Shown: positions 7,085 through 14,872 of the stretch, piece after piece
How positions within the stretch are numbered: position 1 is the first letter of the stretch
How the letters are laid out: each line of letters begins with the position of its first letter
From: Methanothrix sp.
GTDB lineage: Archaea; Halobacteriota; Methanosarcinia; Methanotrichales; Methanotrichaceae
Assembly: GCA_003162615.1 (NCBI GenBank)
Contig: PMNG01000129.1
Coordinates: 1 to 20,775 of the forward strand
DNA: 20,775 nt
Reading direction: 5' to 3'
Made by a program: the position numbers and the translations under genes
The notes under the pieces: model-generated
Told to the model about the DNA's origin: nothing
The model's input: the letters and a program-made list of their open reading frames with translations, nothing else
Databases searched by the model: none

Positions 7085-8166
7085 CCACGTCGAGCAGAAA
7101 ATTGGATCACATAAGGATCTGTCTGGAGAAATCAGTGGAGACAAGTCCCAGGCCTTTCGACGATCTGATGCTAATCCATAGGGCCCTTCCGGAGATCAGC
7201 GATTCTGAGATCGACACAAGCTGCCGGTTCCTTGGAAGGAAGATCAAGGCACCCCTCATGATCACGGGCATGACTGGAGGCCATCCTGAAGCTCGAGAGA
7301 TCAACATAAACCTGGCTGTGGCTGCCCAGGAGATGGGTGTGGCTTTAGGCCTTGGGTCTCAGAGGGCCGCTTTGGAGGACCCTAGACAAGTGGAAACCTT
7401 TTCCATGGTACGGGAAGTTGCACCAGACGTGCCCATAGTCGGCAACATTGGCGCTGTGCAGCTCAGAGACTCCGGATCAGAAGTTCTGGACAGACTGGCT
7501 GAGATGATAGATGCCGACGCCATGGCAGTTCATTTGAACTTCCTTCAGGAGTCTGTACAGCCTGAAGGCGACAGGGATGCCTCTGGAATCCTGGAAACTA
7601 TTGCCTCGGCCTGCAGCTCCGTTCCTGTGATCGTCAAGGAGACAGGAGCTGGAATATCCGGCGAAGTAGCCTCTGAACTCTTGGAAGCAGGAGTCAAAAT
7701 TATTGACGTCTCCGGGGTGGGAGGCACTAGCTGGTCAACAGTGGAGGCTTTCCGGGCAGAGGAGGCTGGAGATAAAGAGTCCCTTAACCTGGGCAGGATC
7801 TTCAAGAGCTGGGGGATTCCTACGCCCGTCAGCGTTGTGGAGTGCGCATCCACAGGAGCAGAGGTTATATCCTCGGGGGGTGTAAGAAACGGCATAGATG
7901 TTGCAAAAAGCCTGGCCCTGGGCGCATCTATGGCAGGAATGGCTCTCCCGATGCTTGCGCCTGCTAGTCGCGGCCCAAGAGACGTGGAAAAGGCCATTAA
8001 AGAGTGCATCAGTGCCCTGCGGATGTCCATGTTCCTGACCGGATGCCGGGATCTTTCGAAGCTTCGGTCTGCCCAGGTAGTAATCCTGGGAAGGACCAGG
8101 GAGATCCTGGAGCAGAGAGGTTTTGATATTAGGAAATTTTCTATTTACAAAGAGATGGCAAGATGA
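7081..8166 (+). CDS. fni: type II isopentenyl-diphosphate delta-isomerase
   Basis: FMN- and NADPH-dependent isomerase that interconverts IPP and DMAPP, 361 residues, normal length. Typical features are RKLDHIRICLE at the N-terminus (residues 6-16), LMITGMTGGHPEAREIN (59-75), GLGSQRAAL (90-98), VPIVGNIGAVQL, AVHLNFLQESVQPEGDRD, VKETGAGIS, the DVSGVGGTSW phosphate loop, and SSGGVRNGIDVAKSLALGA near the C-terminus. TTG 7081 overlaps the preceding stop (TTGA), with GGGGAGGA a few bases before it. It overlaps RNase J by the ATGA at 8163-8166. Confidence 0.96.
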   Translation: MTTSSRKLDHIRICLEKSVETSPRPFDDLMLIHRALPEISDSEIDTSCRFLGRKIKAPLMITGMTGGHPEAREININLAVAAQEMGVALGLGSQRAALEDPRQVETFSMVREVAPDVPIVGNIGAVQLRDSGSEVLDRLAEMIDADAMAVHLNFLQESVQPEGDRDASGILETIASACSSVPVIVKETGAGISGEVASELLEAGVKIIDVSGVGGTSWSTVEAFRAEEAGDKESLNLGRIFKSWGIPTPVSVVECASTGAEVISSGGVRNGIDVAKSLALGASMAGMALPMLAPASRGPRDVEKAIKECISALRMSMFLTGCRDLSKLRSAQVVILGRTREILEQRGFDIRKFSIYKEMAR

Positions 8167-9503
8167 AGGATATTGGAATTATTGCGGTCGGCGGATACAA
8201 TGAGGTCGGAAGGAACATGACCGCGATCAAGATAGGAAAAGACATAGTGGTTATGGACATGGGCATCCGTCTGGATAGGGTCCAGATTCACGAAGATACG
8301 GATGTGGAGTCCCTTCACGCTTCCGACCTGATCGCCATGGGGGCAATCCCCGATGACAGCATCATGAGCCACGTTGATGGCAAGGTAAGGGCAATTGCCT
8401 GCACCCACGGCCACCTGGACCATATAGGTGCGATCTCCAAGCTGGCGCACAAGTACAAAGCGCCGATTATAGCCACTCCATTCACGGCGGACCTGATCAA
8501 TCAGGAGATAAAATCGGAGAGGATCTTCGGGGTAGAAAACCCAGTCATGCCCATGTCCGCGGGAGAGAGGTACCAGGTAACTCCGGATATCGAGCTGGAG
8601 TTCGTCCGGGTTCAGCACAGCATAGTCGACTGTGTCTTTGCTGCTATTCACACCAAACAGGGCATCATCCTCTACGCTAACGACTTCAAGATAGACAGGA
8701 GTCCTACACTGGGAGAGCCGCCGGACTTTGCCAGGCTCAAAGCCCTCGGAAAGGAGGGTGTCGTTGCGCTGATAACCGAGACCACCAACGCGTCCATATC
8801 CGGCAAAACTCCTTCGGAACAGATCGCCAAAGATCTCGTATGGGATGTCCTCATGGGGACCGAGGAAAGCAAGTCTGGTGTAATGGTCACGACCTTCTCA
8901 TCCCACATAGCCCGCATAAGGTCGATCATTGAGGCGGCGCACAAGATGGGCAGAAAACCAGTGCTCTTGGGAAGGTCCATGGAGAAGTACTGGGGCACTG
9001 CAGTAAGAACAGGCTATGCCGAGAGGAACGAAGGGTTGACAGTCTATGGTCGAAGAAAGTCGGTGGACAAGGCCCTTAAGAGAATCATGACCGAAGGAAA
9101 GGACAAGTACCTCCCTATAATGACCGGTCATCAGGGAGAACCCGGGGCCATATTGAGCCGAGTTGCTAATGGAGAGACTGAGTACTTGGTTGAGTCCGGG
9201 GACAAGGTAGTGTTCAGCGCTGGCATAATACCCCAGCCACTCAATATCTCCAACCGCTACACAGTGGAGACCAAGCTCAAGATGAGGGGTGCCAGGGTAT
9301 ACGACAACATTCATGTCTCGGGCCATGCCTGCCGAGAGGATCATTGGGAGCTTCTAAGGATGATAAACCCGGAGCATGTAATCCCTAGCCACGGCAACTT
9401 GGTCTCCCACGGCAACTATCTCATGATGGCAGAGGACACCGGCTATAGCCTGGGGTCCAACATCCATCTTGTAAGAAACGGCCAGGAGTTGCTCTTAGAG
9501 TGA
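8163..9503 (+). CDS. rnj: archaeal ribonuclease J (metallo-beta-lactamase, beta-CASP)
   Basis: 5'-3' exoribonuclease of the beta-CASP metallo-beta-lactamase family acting on 5'-monophosphorylated RNA; 446 residues. The N-terminus IIAVGGYNEVGRNMTAIKIG, the zinc-binding THGHLDHIGA (HGHLDH at 82-87), the VQHSIVDC segment, YANDFKIDRSP, and the beta-CASP region through LPIMTGHQGEPGAILSR and HVSGHACREDH, then IPSHGN, place it in the RNase J group and not with archaeal CPSF (no KH domain). It lies between IPP isomerase and GGPP synthase and is translationally coupled to the former by ATGA. The same association of RNase J with isoprenoid genes occurs in other archaea. Confidence 0.94.
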   Translation: MKDIGIIAVGGYNEVGRNMTAIKIGKDIVVMDMGIRLDRVQIHEDTDVESLHASDLIAMGAIPDDSIMSHVDGKVRAIACTHGHLDHIGAISKLAHKYKAPIIATPFTADLINQEIKSERIFGVENPVMPMSAGERYQVTPDIELEFVRVQHSIVDCVFAAIHTKQGIILYANDFKIDRSPTLGEPPDFARLKALGKEGVVALITETTNASISGKTPSEQIAKDLVWDVLMGTEESKSGVMVTTFSSHIARIRSIIEAAHKMGRKPVLLGRSMEKYWGTAVRTGYAERNEGLTVYGRRKSVDKALKRIMTEGKDKYLPIMTGHQGEPGAILSRVANGETEYLVESGDKVVFSAGIIPQPLNISNRYTVETKLKMRGARVYDNIHVSGHACREDHWELLRMINPEHVIPSHGNLVSHGNYLMMAEDTGYSLGSNIHLVRNGQELLLE

Positions 9504-9527
9504 AAGTGGGGATGCAAGAGTAAGATC

Positions 9528-10490
9528 ATGATAGACGAAGAGCTGACAGGGCGGGCCGAAACGATTTCCAAGGCGATAGAGGATCTTATGCCCATCGTCC
9601 ATCCTACAGGGCTTTACCAGGCCAGCAGGCATCTTGTGGATGCTGGTGGAAAGAGACTCAGGCCTTCAATGCTGCTTATCGCGGCAGAGGCCGTCGGAGG
9701 AGATCCTTTGGCCCTTGTGTCAGCCGCTGTGTCTATCGAACTGATACACAACTTCACCCTGATCCACGACGACATAATGGACAACGCCAATATTCGCAGA
9801 GGTCGGCAGTCGGTCCACAAAATATGGGGCGACTCCGGAGCCATCCTGGCGGGAGATACTCTTTACTCCAAGGCCTTCCAGATCTTGGGCAGGACACCTG
9901 TAGAACCAAGGTTGATCCTTGAGTCCATGAATATACTCTCCCAGACTTGCACTGCCATATGTGAGGGACAGTGGCTGGACTTGGAATTCGAGAACAGGTT
10001 TCGTGTCTCGGAGGACGAGTACATGGAGATGATCGAGAAGAAGACCGGCGTACTCTATGGAGCCTCTGCGTGCATGGGGGCGACGCTCTCTGGTGCTCCG
10101 GATGAAGTGGCCAAGGGCCTTGATGAGTTCGGCAAGCTTACCGGAATGGGTTTCCAGATCCATGACGATGTCCTTGATCTTACAGCACCCGAGAAGGTTC
10201 TTGGAAAGCGGCGTGGAGGCGATCTTGTAGAAGGGAAAAAGACTCTGATAATGATCCATGCCCTTGAGCATAGCGTTGAAGTGGACGTTTTTGGCAAGAA
10301 GGATGCCACCCCCCAGGAGATTGAAAGAACCCTTTCAATTCTGGAGAGGAGCGGATCAATAGAGTATGCCAGATCACGAGCCGCCAATCTGGTGAACCGG
10401 GGAAAGAGTGCTCTGGATGTCCTTTCTGACTCTCCGGCAAAGAGATTATTGCTGGAGCTGGCGGATTACATGATCAAGCGCGGATATTAG
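9528..10490 (+). CDS. idsA: geranylgeranyl diphosphate synthase (trans-prenyltransferase)
   Basis: Condenses IPP onto allylic diphosphates, giving the C20 chain for archaeal ether lipids; 320 residues. Visible motifs are GGKRLRP (40-46), the first aspartate-rich motif DDIMD (81-85), RRGRQSVHKIWG, LAGDTLYSKAF, and the second motif IHDDVLD, followed by GKRRGGDLVEGKKT. Phe76, the fifth residue before the first aspartate motif, is the bulky residue known to limit product to C20 in archaeal enzymes, so GGPP is the likely product. ATG 9528 lies 24 nt after RNase J, with a GTGGGGATG stretch upstream. Confidence 0.94.
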   Translation: MIDEELTGRAETISKAIEDLMPIVHPTGLYQASRHLVDAGGKRLRPSMLLIAAEAVGGDPLALVSAAVSIELIHNFTLIHDDIMDNANIRRGRQSVHKIWGDSGAILAGDTLYSKAFQILGRTPVEPRLILESMNILSQTCTAICEGQWLDLEFENRFRVSEDEYMEMIEKKTGVLYGASACMGATLSGAPDEVAKGLDEFGKLTGMGFQIHDDVLDLTAPEKVLGKRRGGDLVEGKKTLIMIHALEHSVEVDVFGKKDATPQEIERTLSILERSGSIEYARSRAANLVNRGKSALDVLSDSPAKRLLLELADYMIKRGY

Positions 10491-10511
10491 GAACTTCTGG
10501 GGGGTATCTGA

Positions 10512-10712
10512 TTGAATAAGCATGATGCGCAACACCTTATCGAGCACTGGATTGAACATAACGTCAGCCACAGCAGCTCGTTTCGCGAACGGGCTAAGCA
10601 GATCGAGGAGATAAGCAGGCAGGCAGCTACTGAGATAAACCAGGCTGCTGACCTGATGGATAAGTGCACAGAGATGCTAAAGAAAGCAAAGGATGATCTT
10701 GAGGTGAGATAG
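10512..10712 (+). CDS. small helical protein, DUF8180-like
   Basis: A 66-residue protein with an N-terminal HxxxHLIEHWIEHNVSHSSSFRE segment and a long amphipathic helix (EEISRQAATEINQAADLMDKCTEMLKKA). This His-rich opening plus AADLM helix recalls a family of small uncharacterised proteins (DUF8180 in memory; not checked). The histidines could bind metal, but that is speculation. TTG 10512 follows a GGGGGGT stretch. It is 21 nt after GGPP synthase, and its stop TAG shares a base with the GTG start of the next gene, so the two are probably translated together. Confidence 0.75.
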   Translation: MNKHDAQHLIEHWIEHNVSHSSSFRERAKQIEEISRQAATEINQAADLMDKCTEMLKKAKDDLEVR

Positions 10713-11008
10713 TGGAACTGGTTTACTTTTACAGCACAGAAAATGAGAAGGCTATGAAAAAGGTACTGGACGACGACCTGTTCGATGAGATCGTCCCTAC
10801 GATCGTTGAATGCAAGTTCATGGGCATAAACAAGGACGGCTTTTGCATGTACATCAAGGTCAGGGACGAACTAGCCCTCAAGGCCAAGAAGATGCTCTCG
10901 GAGTCGCCTGCCAAGGAGCTGACGGGCGAAGAGGGATCGGCTGTGATCAAGGCATTTAGGGAGCAAGCCGAGGCAGCCGAGGCCGGAATGGGAGCGCTGT
11001 TCGGATAG
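10712..11008 (+). CDS. small conserved-looking protein of unknown function
   Basis: 98 residues, starting at GTG 10712 with GGTGA (10702-10706) upstream. The N-terminal half looks alpha/beta (VYFYSTENEKAMKKVLDDDLFDEIVPTIVECKFMGIN, then GFCMYIKVRDEL). The C-terminal third is Ala/Glu-rich helix (KAFREQAEAAEAGMGALFG). No membrane segment. I do not recognise the family. It is the last gene of the operon and is followed by an oligo-T terminator. The 1-base overlap with the 66-residue gene suggests a functional pair. Confidence 0.75.
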   Translation: MELVYFYSTENEKAMKKVLDDDLFDEIVPTIVECKFMGINKDGFCMYIKVRDELALKAKKMLSESPAKELTGEEGSAVIKAFREQAEAAEAGMGALFG

Positions 11009-11029
11009 CGATAAAAGTTGGATACAAAC

Positions 11030-11053
11030 TTTTTTGATTGGTGTTGTCACCAA
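11030..11053 (+). terminator. oligo-T terminator at the end of the operon
   Basis: A run of six T (11030-11035), then a hairpin TTGGTG-TTGT-CACCAA (11038-11053). Oligo-T is the usual archaeal termination signal. It comes 21 nt after the last gene of the long operon. Confidence 0.55.
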
Positions 11054-11495
11054 ACATCTATAGAATAGGGATGTATGCTCAAGCGATCGTTGTGCGAGTT
11101 AAGTAAAATATTTCAAATGCACACGACTTTTCGGATGGAGAATCATAAGCCGAACTCTCGACTACATGAATGCTGGCTATGCACGCTATCCCATATGGAC
11201 TAGTGAATCTCAATGTGCATTGGCTAACATGCAGTTGCGTACTGTCGGCCCTACGCAACAAGTCACCCAATCTAGTTACTTGGCTTTGAAGATAGCAAGA
11301 GTCATCAAAGCCTTGGATGGCTGTGAAACGTCGATTGATGGCTCTAAACCGCTGGAAAATGCTCAGCATCAGGAAGCCCGAACAATATCGGCCTAGAGGC
11401 CGAGTTTGAGCTACTTACAAACAGGGTGCCTATTTTCCAGCAAAACCTCACCTTCCAAAAGACAAATAAACTTGAATATCCCTCGCGAATATGAC
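11054..11495. other. intergenic stretch without a convincing gene
   Basis: 442 bases between the operon terminator and cobQ. A plus-strand frame (11166-11396, 76 residues) ends in a coding-looking tail (ARVIKALDGCETSIDGSKPL, then ENAQHQEARTISA) but has no Shine-Dalgarno and no recognisable domain. The minus-strand frame over the same bases looks random. The tail may be a remnant of a repeated or degraded gene. The cobQ promoter is at the right end. Otherwise I see nothing. Confidence 0.4.
11464..11470 (+). promoter_or_regulatory. TATA-like element upstream of cobQ
   Basis: AAATAAA, centred about 29 nt before the ATG at 11496. There is no Shine-Dalgarno, so a leaderless cobQ transcript is likely. 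No cobalamin riboswitch was recognised in the upstream sequence. Confidence 0.4.
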
Positions 11496-13022
11496 ATGAC
11501 AAGATTCATCGTAGTCCTAGGCACCGCTTCCCACTCCGGCAAAAGCACTCTTGTCGCTGCAATATGCCGTCTCTTAAGCAATCGCGGCCTACGTGTTGCG
11601 CCCTTTAAGTCCCAGAACATGAGTCTGAACTCCTGGGTTACAGCTAACGGCAGCGAAATTGGTATTGCTCAAGCCATGCAAGCCTGGGCCGCGAGGGTCG
11701 AGCCCTCCGAGTTCATGAACCCCATCCTTCTAAAGCCTAAAGGTGATCGGACATCCCAGGTCATAGTCCTGGGAAAACCAGTAGCTGACAAATCTGCGGA
11801 TGAGTACTACAAAGAGATAGATGGCTTGAAGCATGTCGTGGACAGCGCTCTGAACGAGCTGGAGAAGGAGTATGATTACATCGTTGTGGAAGGAGCCGGC
11901 GGGGCCGCCGAGATCAACCTGTTCGACAGAGACATCGCCAACATCTATGTTGCTGAACGTCTTCAGGCTCCCATAATCCTGGTGGGAGACATCGAACGCG
12001 GCGGAGTGTTTGCCAGCCTATTTGGAACAGTGCAGCTGCTGCCACCTCGAATTCGTTCCTTGGTGAAAGGGCTCGTCATAAACAAGTTCCGAGGAGATCC
12101 GTCTATACTCGAGCCTGGTCTGGAATCGCTAGAGCAGCTAACCGGAATCCCGGTCCTGGGTGTAATGCCTTACCTCAACCTGCCCATGCCATCGGAGGAC
12201 TCTGTGTCTCTTGGTGACAAAAATCCAGTAGCTAAAGAGGTCACAGGAAACGATAGTCTTGTGGAGATTGCGGTTATCAAGTTGCCCCGCATCTCTAACT
12301 TCACGGATTTCGAGCCGCTAGAGCGAAGCGCCATTGTCAGGTACGTAGCCTTGGGTGAGCCATTGGGAGACCCTGATGCCGTCATAATTCCCGGGACCAA
12401 AAACACAGTCTCCGATCTCGAGGAGATGAAACGCAGTGGTATGGACCGACAGATTCTGGCTCTAAAGAATACCCCGATTCTAGGAATCTGCGGAGGGTAC
12501 CAGATCCTGGGCAGAGAGATAATCGATTGCGGCATAGAGAACACTGTAGGCACTGTGTCGGGATTGGGGCTCTTGGATGCAGTGACTCGCTTCGACCTTT
12601 ACGAGAAGAGGACGCTCCAGGTGAGGAAAAAGGTTACCGGCAGGGGGCCTATACTAGATGGGATTCGAGGCCAGGAGGTCGCTGGATACGAGATTCACAT
12701 GGGAGTGACTTTTCCCAAGGACGTAGCAGCCTTCGGAGACGACGGTGCAGTTGCCCAGAGCGGATTGGTCATCGGAACCTATCTACACGGGATATTTGAG
12801 AACCAGAACTTCAGAAACGCCTTCTTGGATTACCTCTACGCCTGCCGCAACGCGGGCCGAATTCCGGCAGTGGACCAAAATCTAGCAAGCGCGCCAAAGA
12901 CAGAGACCGTAGTTGACGTGTACGATGAGCTGGCTAGATCTGTGGAGATCAACCTGAACATGGACAAAGTCTGGCAGATGCTCGAATTATATTGTGAACA
13001 CACATGCCACAGATTCGGCTGA
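11496..13022 (+). CDS. cobQ: cobyric acid synthase
   Basis: Glutamine-dependent amidotransferase that amidates four side chains of adenosylcobyrinic acid diamide in cobamide synthesis; 508 residues. The N-terminal DTBS-like ATP domain has VVLGTASHSGKST (residues 6-18), PFKSQNMSLNSWVT, and VVEGAGGAAEINL. The middle has GDIERGGVFASLFGT. The C-terminal class I glutaminase domain has GICGGYQILG with nucleophile Cys332, and GTYLHGIFEN with His431. ATG 11496 is preferred to upstream frames because the homologous N-terminus begins there and a TATA lies at the right distance. It is a single-gene unit here, with no other cobalamin gene in the window. Methanogens need corrinoids for methyltransferases. 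Confidence 0.95.
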   Translation: MTRFIVVLGTASHSGKSTLVAAICRLLSNRGLRVAPFKSQNMSLNSWVTANGSEIGIAQAMQAWAARVEPSEFMNPILLKPKGDRTSQVIVLGKPVADKSADEYYKEIDGLKHVVDSALNELEKEYDYIVVEGAGGAAEINLFDRDIANIYVAERLQAPIILVGDIERGGVFASLFGTVQLLPPRIRSLVKGLVINKFRGDPSILEPGLESLEQLTGIPVLGVMPYLNLPMPSEDSVSLGDKNPVAKEVTGNDSLVEIAVIKLPRISNFTDFEPLERSAIVRYVALGEPLGDPDAVIIPGTKNTVSDLEEMKRSGMDRQILALKNTPILGICGGYQILGREIIDCGIENTVGTVSGLGLLDAVTRFDLYEKRTLQVRKKVTGRGPILDGIRGQEVAGYEIHMGVTFPKDVAAFGDDGAVAQSGLVIGTYLHGIFENQNFRNAFLDYLYACRNAGRIPAVDQNLASAPKTETVVDVYDELARSVEINLNMDKVWQMLELYCEHTCHRFG

Positions 13023-13302
13023 AAGAGAATGATCGACAGGCATTCTTCATGGTTTCAATCTCTTGAACTTGGATCTGAGCTGTTGAGATTCATGTAGCCA
13101 TTGGGCAGATAGATGCCAAAGATAGGTAAAGAGTTGAGATTACAAATCCTCATGAGCATCGAGTTATTCGACTTTTAGAATGATATTTCCAGAGTAAGGA
13201 ATGTCGTCTGCAGTGGCAGTTCATTGAGAAGGCGTCACGACATCGTGAAAAGACATTGGGCATAATCTTTATACTATATCCTCTTAAGACTGTGATATTG
13301 CA
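13023..13302. other. intergenic stretch with inverted repeats before the Tes-like gene
   Basis: 280 bases without a gene. It contains ATGTCGT (13201-13207) complementary to ACGACAT (13237-13243), an inner CTGC/GCAG pair (13208-13219), and an overlapping inverted repeat TCACGA-CA-TCGTGA (13235-13248), just upstream of the TATA box at 13268. AATCTC and GAGATT at about 13057-13092 could also pair. A regulator site or small RNA is possible. Confidence 0.4.
13268..13279 (+). promoter_or_regulatory. TATA box of the tetraether-synthase-like gene
   Basis: CTTTATACTATAT, centred about 27-30 nt before ATG 13303, with no Shine-Dalgarno. The transcript is probably leaderless. Confidence 0.55.
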
Positions 13303-14796
13303 ATGCCTCTCCCTGCTCACATTCTAACCGCCATTGAGAAGAACGTTTCATCCATCTGCCCGGTCTGCCTCAAGGTTGTGCCCGCACGCATATTCCAGGA
13401 TGGAGAGAAGGTCTTTATCGAGAAGGAGTGTCAGACCCACGGCGAGTTCAAGGATCTCTACTGGTCTGATGCTGCATTGTACAGAAAGTTCTATAGATAC
13501 TTTTGCGAGGGTTCAGGCATCGAGAACCCGACCGCTTCCGTGAGGGGCTGCCCTTTCGACTGCGGATTGTGCGAGAAACACCTGACCGGTACTCTTCTAG
13601 CAAACGTCGACCTGACAAATAGGTGCAACATGTCCTGCCCTGTCTGTTTTGCCAACTCCGGGGGCCGGATTTCGGAGCCAACCATCGACCAGATAACGGC
13701 TATGATGCAGAACCTGCGATCACAGAGGCCTGTGCCATGCTCGGCGATCCAATTCTCTGGCGGGGAACCAACCTTGAGAAGGGATTTGCCCAAAATAGTG
13801 GCCTCGGCCAAAGAGATGGGCTTTACCCAGGTCCAGATTGCAACCAATGGGATAATGCTTTCAGCCGATTTGGAGCTCTGCCAAAGCCTGGAACGGGCAG
13901 GACTAAGCACAGTTTATCTCCAATTTGACGGGCTGAGTTCCAAGCCTTACAAGATGATGAGGGGCAGAAATCTCCTCCCCATAAAGCTCAAAGCAATCGA
14001 GAACTTCAGGAAGGCTAGCCAGACGAGCATAGTCTTAGTCCCCACGCTAGCTAAGGGCGTCAATGACGATCAGGTGGGGAACATAATCAGATTCGCCTCC
14101 AAGAACCTGGATGTCATCAAGGGCATCAATGTTCAACCGGTCTCCTTCGCCGGTAGGATCGATCAGAAAGAGCGATCAGAGAAGAGAATCACGATCCCTG
14201 ATTTTCTGACTTTGGTCGAGGAACAGACGAACAATGAGATAACCAGGGAGGACTTCTATCCAGTTCCATTCGTTGCTCCCATTTCCAGGCTCATAGCAGC
14301 CGAGACACAGCGCCCCCAGCCGGTGTTCACCGTCCACCCATGTTGCGGAGCTGCCACTTATATCTACTGCATGGACGGCAAGATGACCCCCATCAACAGG
14401 TTCCTCGACGTGGAAGGACTAATGGAACACATCGCTGAGGATGCAGAGAGCTTCGGTGGGTCCGGCCTGAGCAAACTGAAAAAGCGAGGCGCGATACTCA
14501 AAGAGCTGTCAAGGTTTGCTGATGAGGCCAGGGCTCCCCGGGACCTTAATGTTCCCAAGATGCTCCTCAGTGTTTTCTGGAACGGCACAAGGCAGTCTCT
14601 CAGAGAGTTCCACAACAAATCCTTATTTCTGGGGGCCATGCACTTCCAGGACCTGTACAACATGGACCTTGAAAGGCTTCGAAGGTGCGGCGTGCACTAC
14701 GCCACCCCTGACGGCAGGATAATACCCTTCTGCGCCTACAACACATTACACCGAAAGGAGGCCGAGGATAGCTTTTCGGCCGAGGCCAGGAGGTAG
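13303..14796 (+). CDS. tes: radical SAM protein, tetraether lipid synthase (Tes) type
   Basis: Radical SAM enzyme of the MJ0619/Tes family, which joins the phytanyl ends of archaeal diether lipids to make membrane-spanning tetraether (GDGT) or macrocyclic lipids; 497 residues. The N-terminal zinc-ribbon-like site has CPVC (19-22) and Cys43xxHis46. An extra cluster motif GCPFDCGLC (83-90) precedes the radical SAM motif CNMSCPVC (108-115). FSGGEPTLRRDLP (152-163) contacts SAM, and STVYLQFDGL continues the barrel. C-terminal cysteines (HPCCGAATYIYC at 346-356, Cys462, Cys477 in PFCAYN) fit further iron-sulfur ligands known in this family. The start ATG fits a leaderless transcript. The family also contains relatives acting on other substrates, so tetraether synthesis is strongly suggested, not proven. 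Confidence 0.85.
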   Translation: MPLPAHILTAIEKNVSSICPVCLKVVPARIFQDGEKVFIEKECQTHGEFKDLYWSDAALYRKFYRYFCEGSGIENPTASVRGCPFDCGLCEKHLTGTLLANVDLTNRCNMSCPVCFANSGGRISEPTIDQITAMMQNLRSQRPVPCSAIQFSGGEPTLRRDLPKIVASAKEMGFTQVQIATNGIMLSADLELCQSLERAGLSTVYLQFDGLSSKPYKMMRGRNLLPIKLKAIENFRKASQTSIVLVPTLAKGVNDDQVGNIIRFASKNLDVIKGINVQPVSFAGRIDQKERSEKRITIPDFLTLVEEQTNNEITREDFYPVPFVAPISRLIAAETQRPQPVFTVHPCCGAATYIYCMDGKMTPINRFLDVEGLMEHIAEDAESFGGSGLSKLKKRGAILKELSRFADEARAPRDLNVPKMLLSVFWNGTRQSLREFHNKSLFLGAMHFQDLYNMDLERLRRCGVHYATPDGRIIPFCAYNTLHRKEAEDSFSAEARR

Positions 14797-14800
14797 ATTG

Positions 14801-14808
14801 TTATATAA
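14801..14808 (+). promoter_or_regulatory. TATA box of the UbiA-GT2 gene pair
   Basis: TTATATAA, beginning 4 bases after the tes stop and about 65 nt before the UbiA ATG. It predicts a transcript start near 14830 and a short leader, so the pair can be expressed apart from tes. Confidence 0.5.
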
Positions 14809-14872
14809 CCGAACTGTTCTTTGAAGCACTTCATCGGGCAGAACATGGGATTTCAGGGAAAGAAGATTTGAT

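Noticed and set aside
11079..11369. Minus-strand 96-codon frame between the operon and cobQ
   Set aside because: Composition looks random, with no start signals; the opposite strand is slightly more protein-like, and neither is convincing.
11054..11495. Cobalamin riboswitch before cobQ
   Set aside because: No B12-box-like core or conserved junction could be recognised, and a TATA near 11467 leaves almost no leader.
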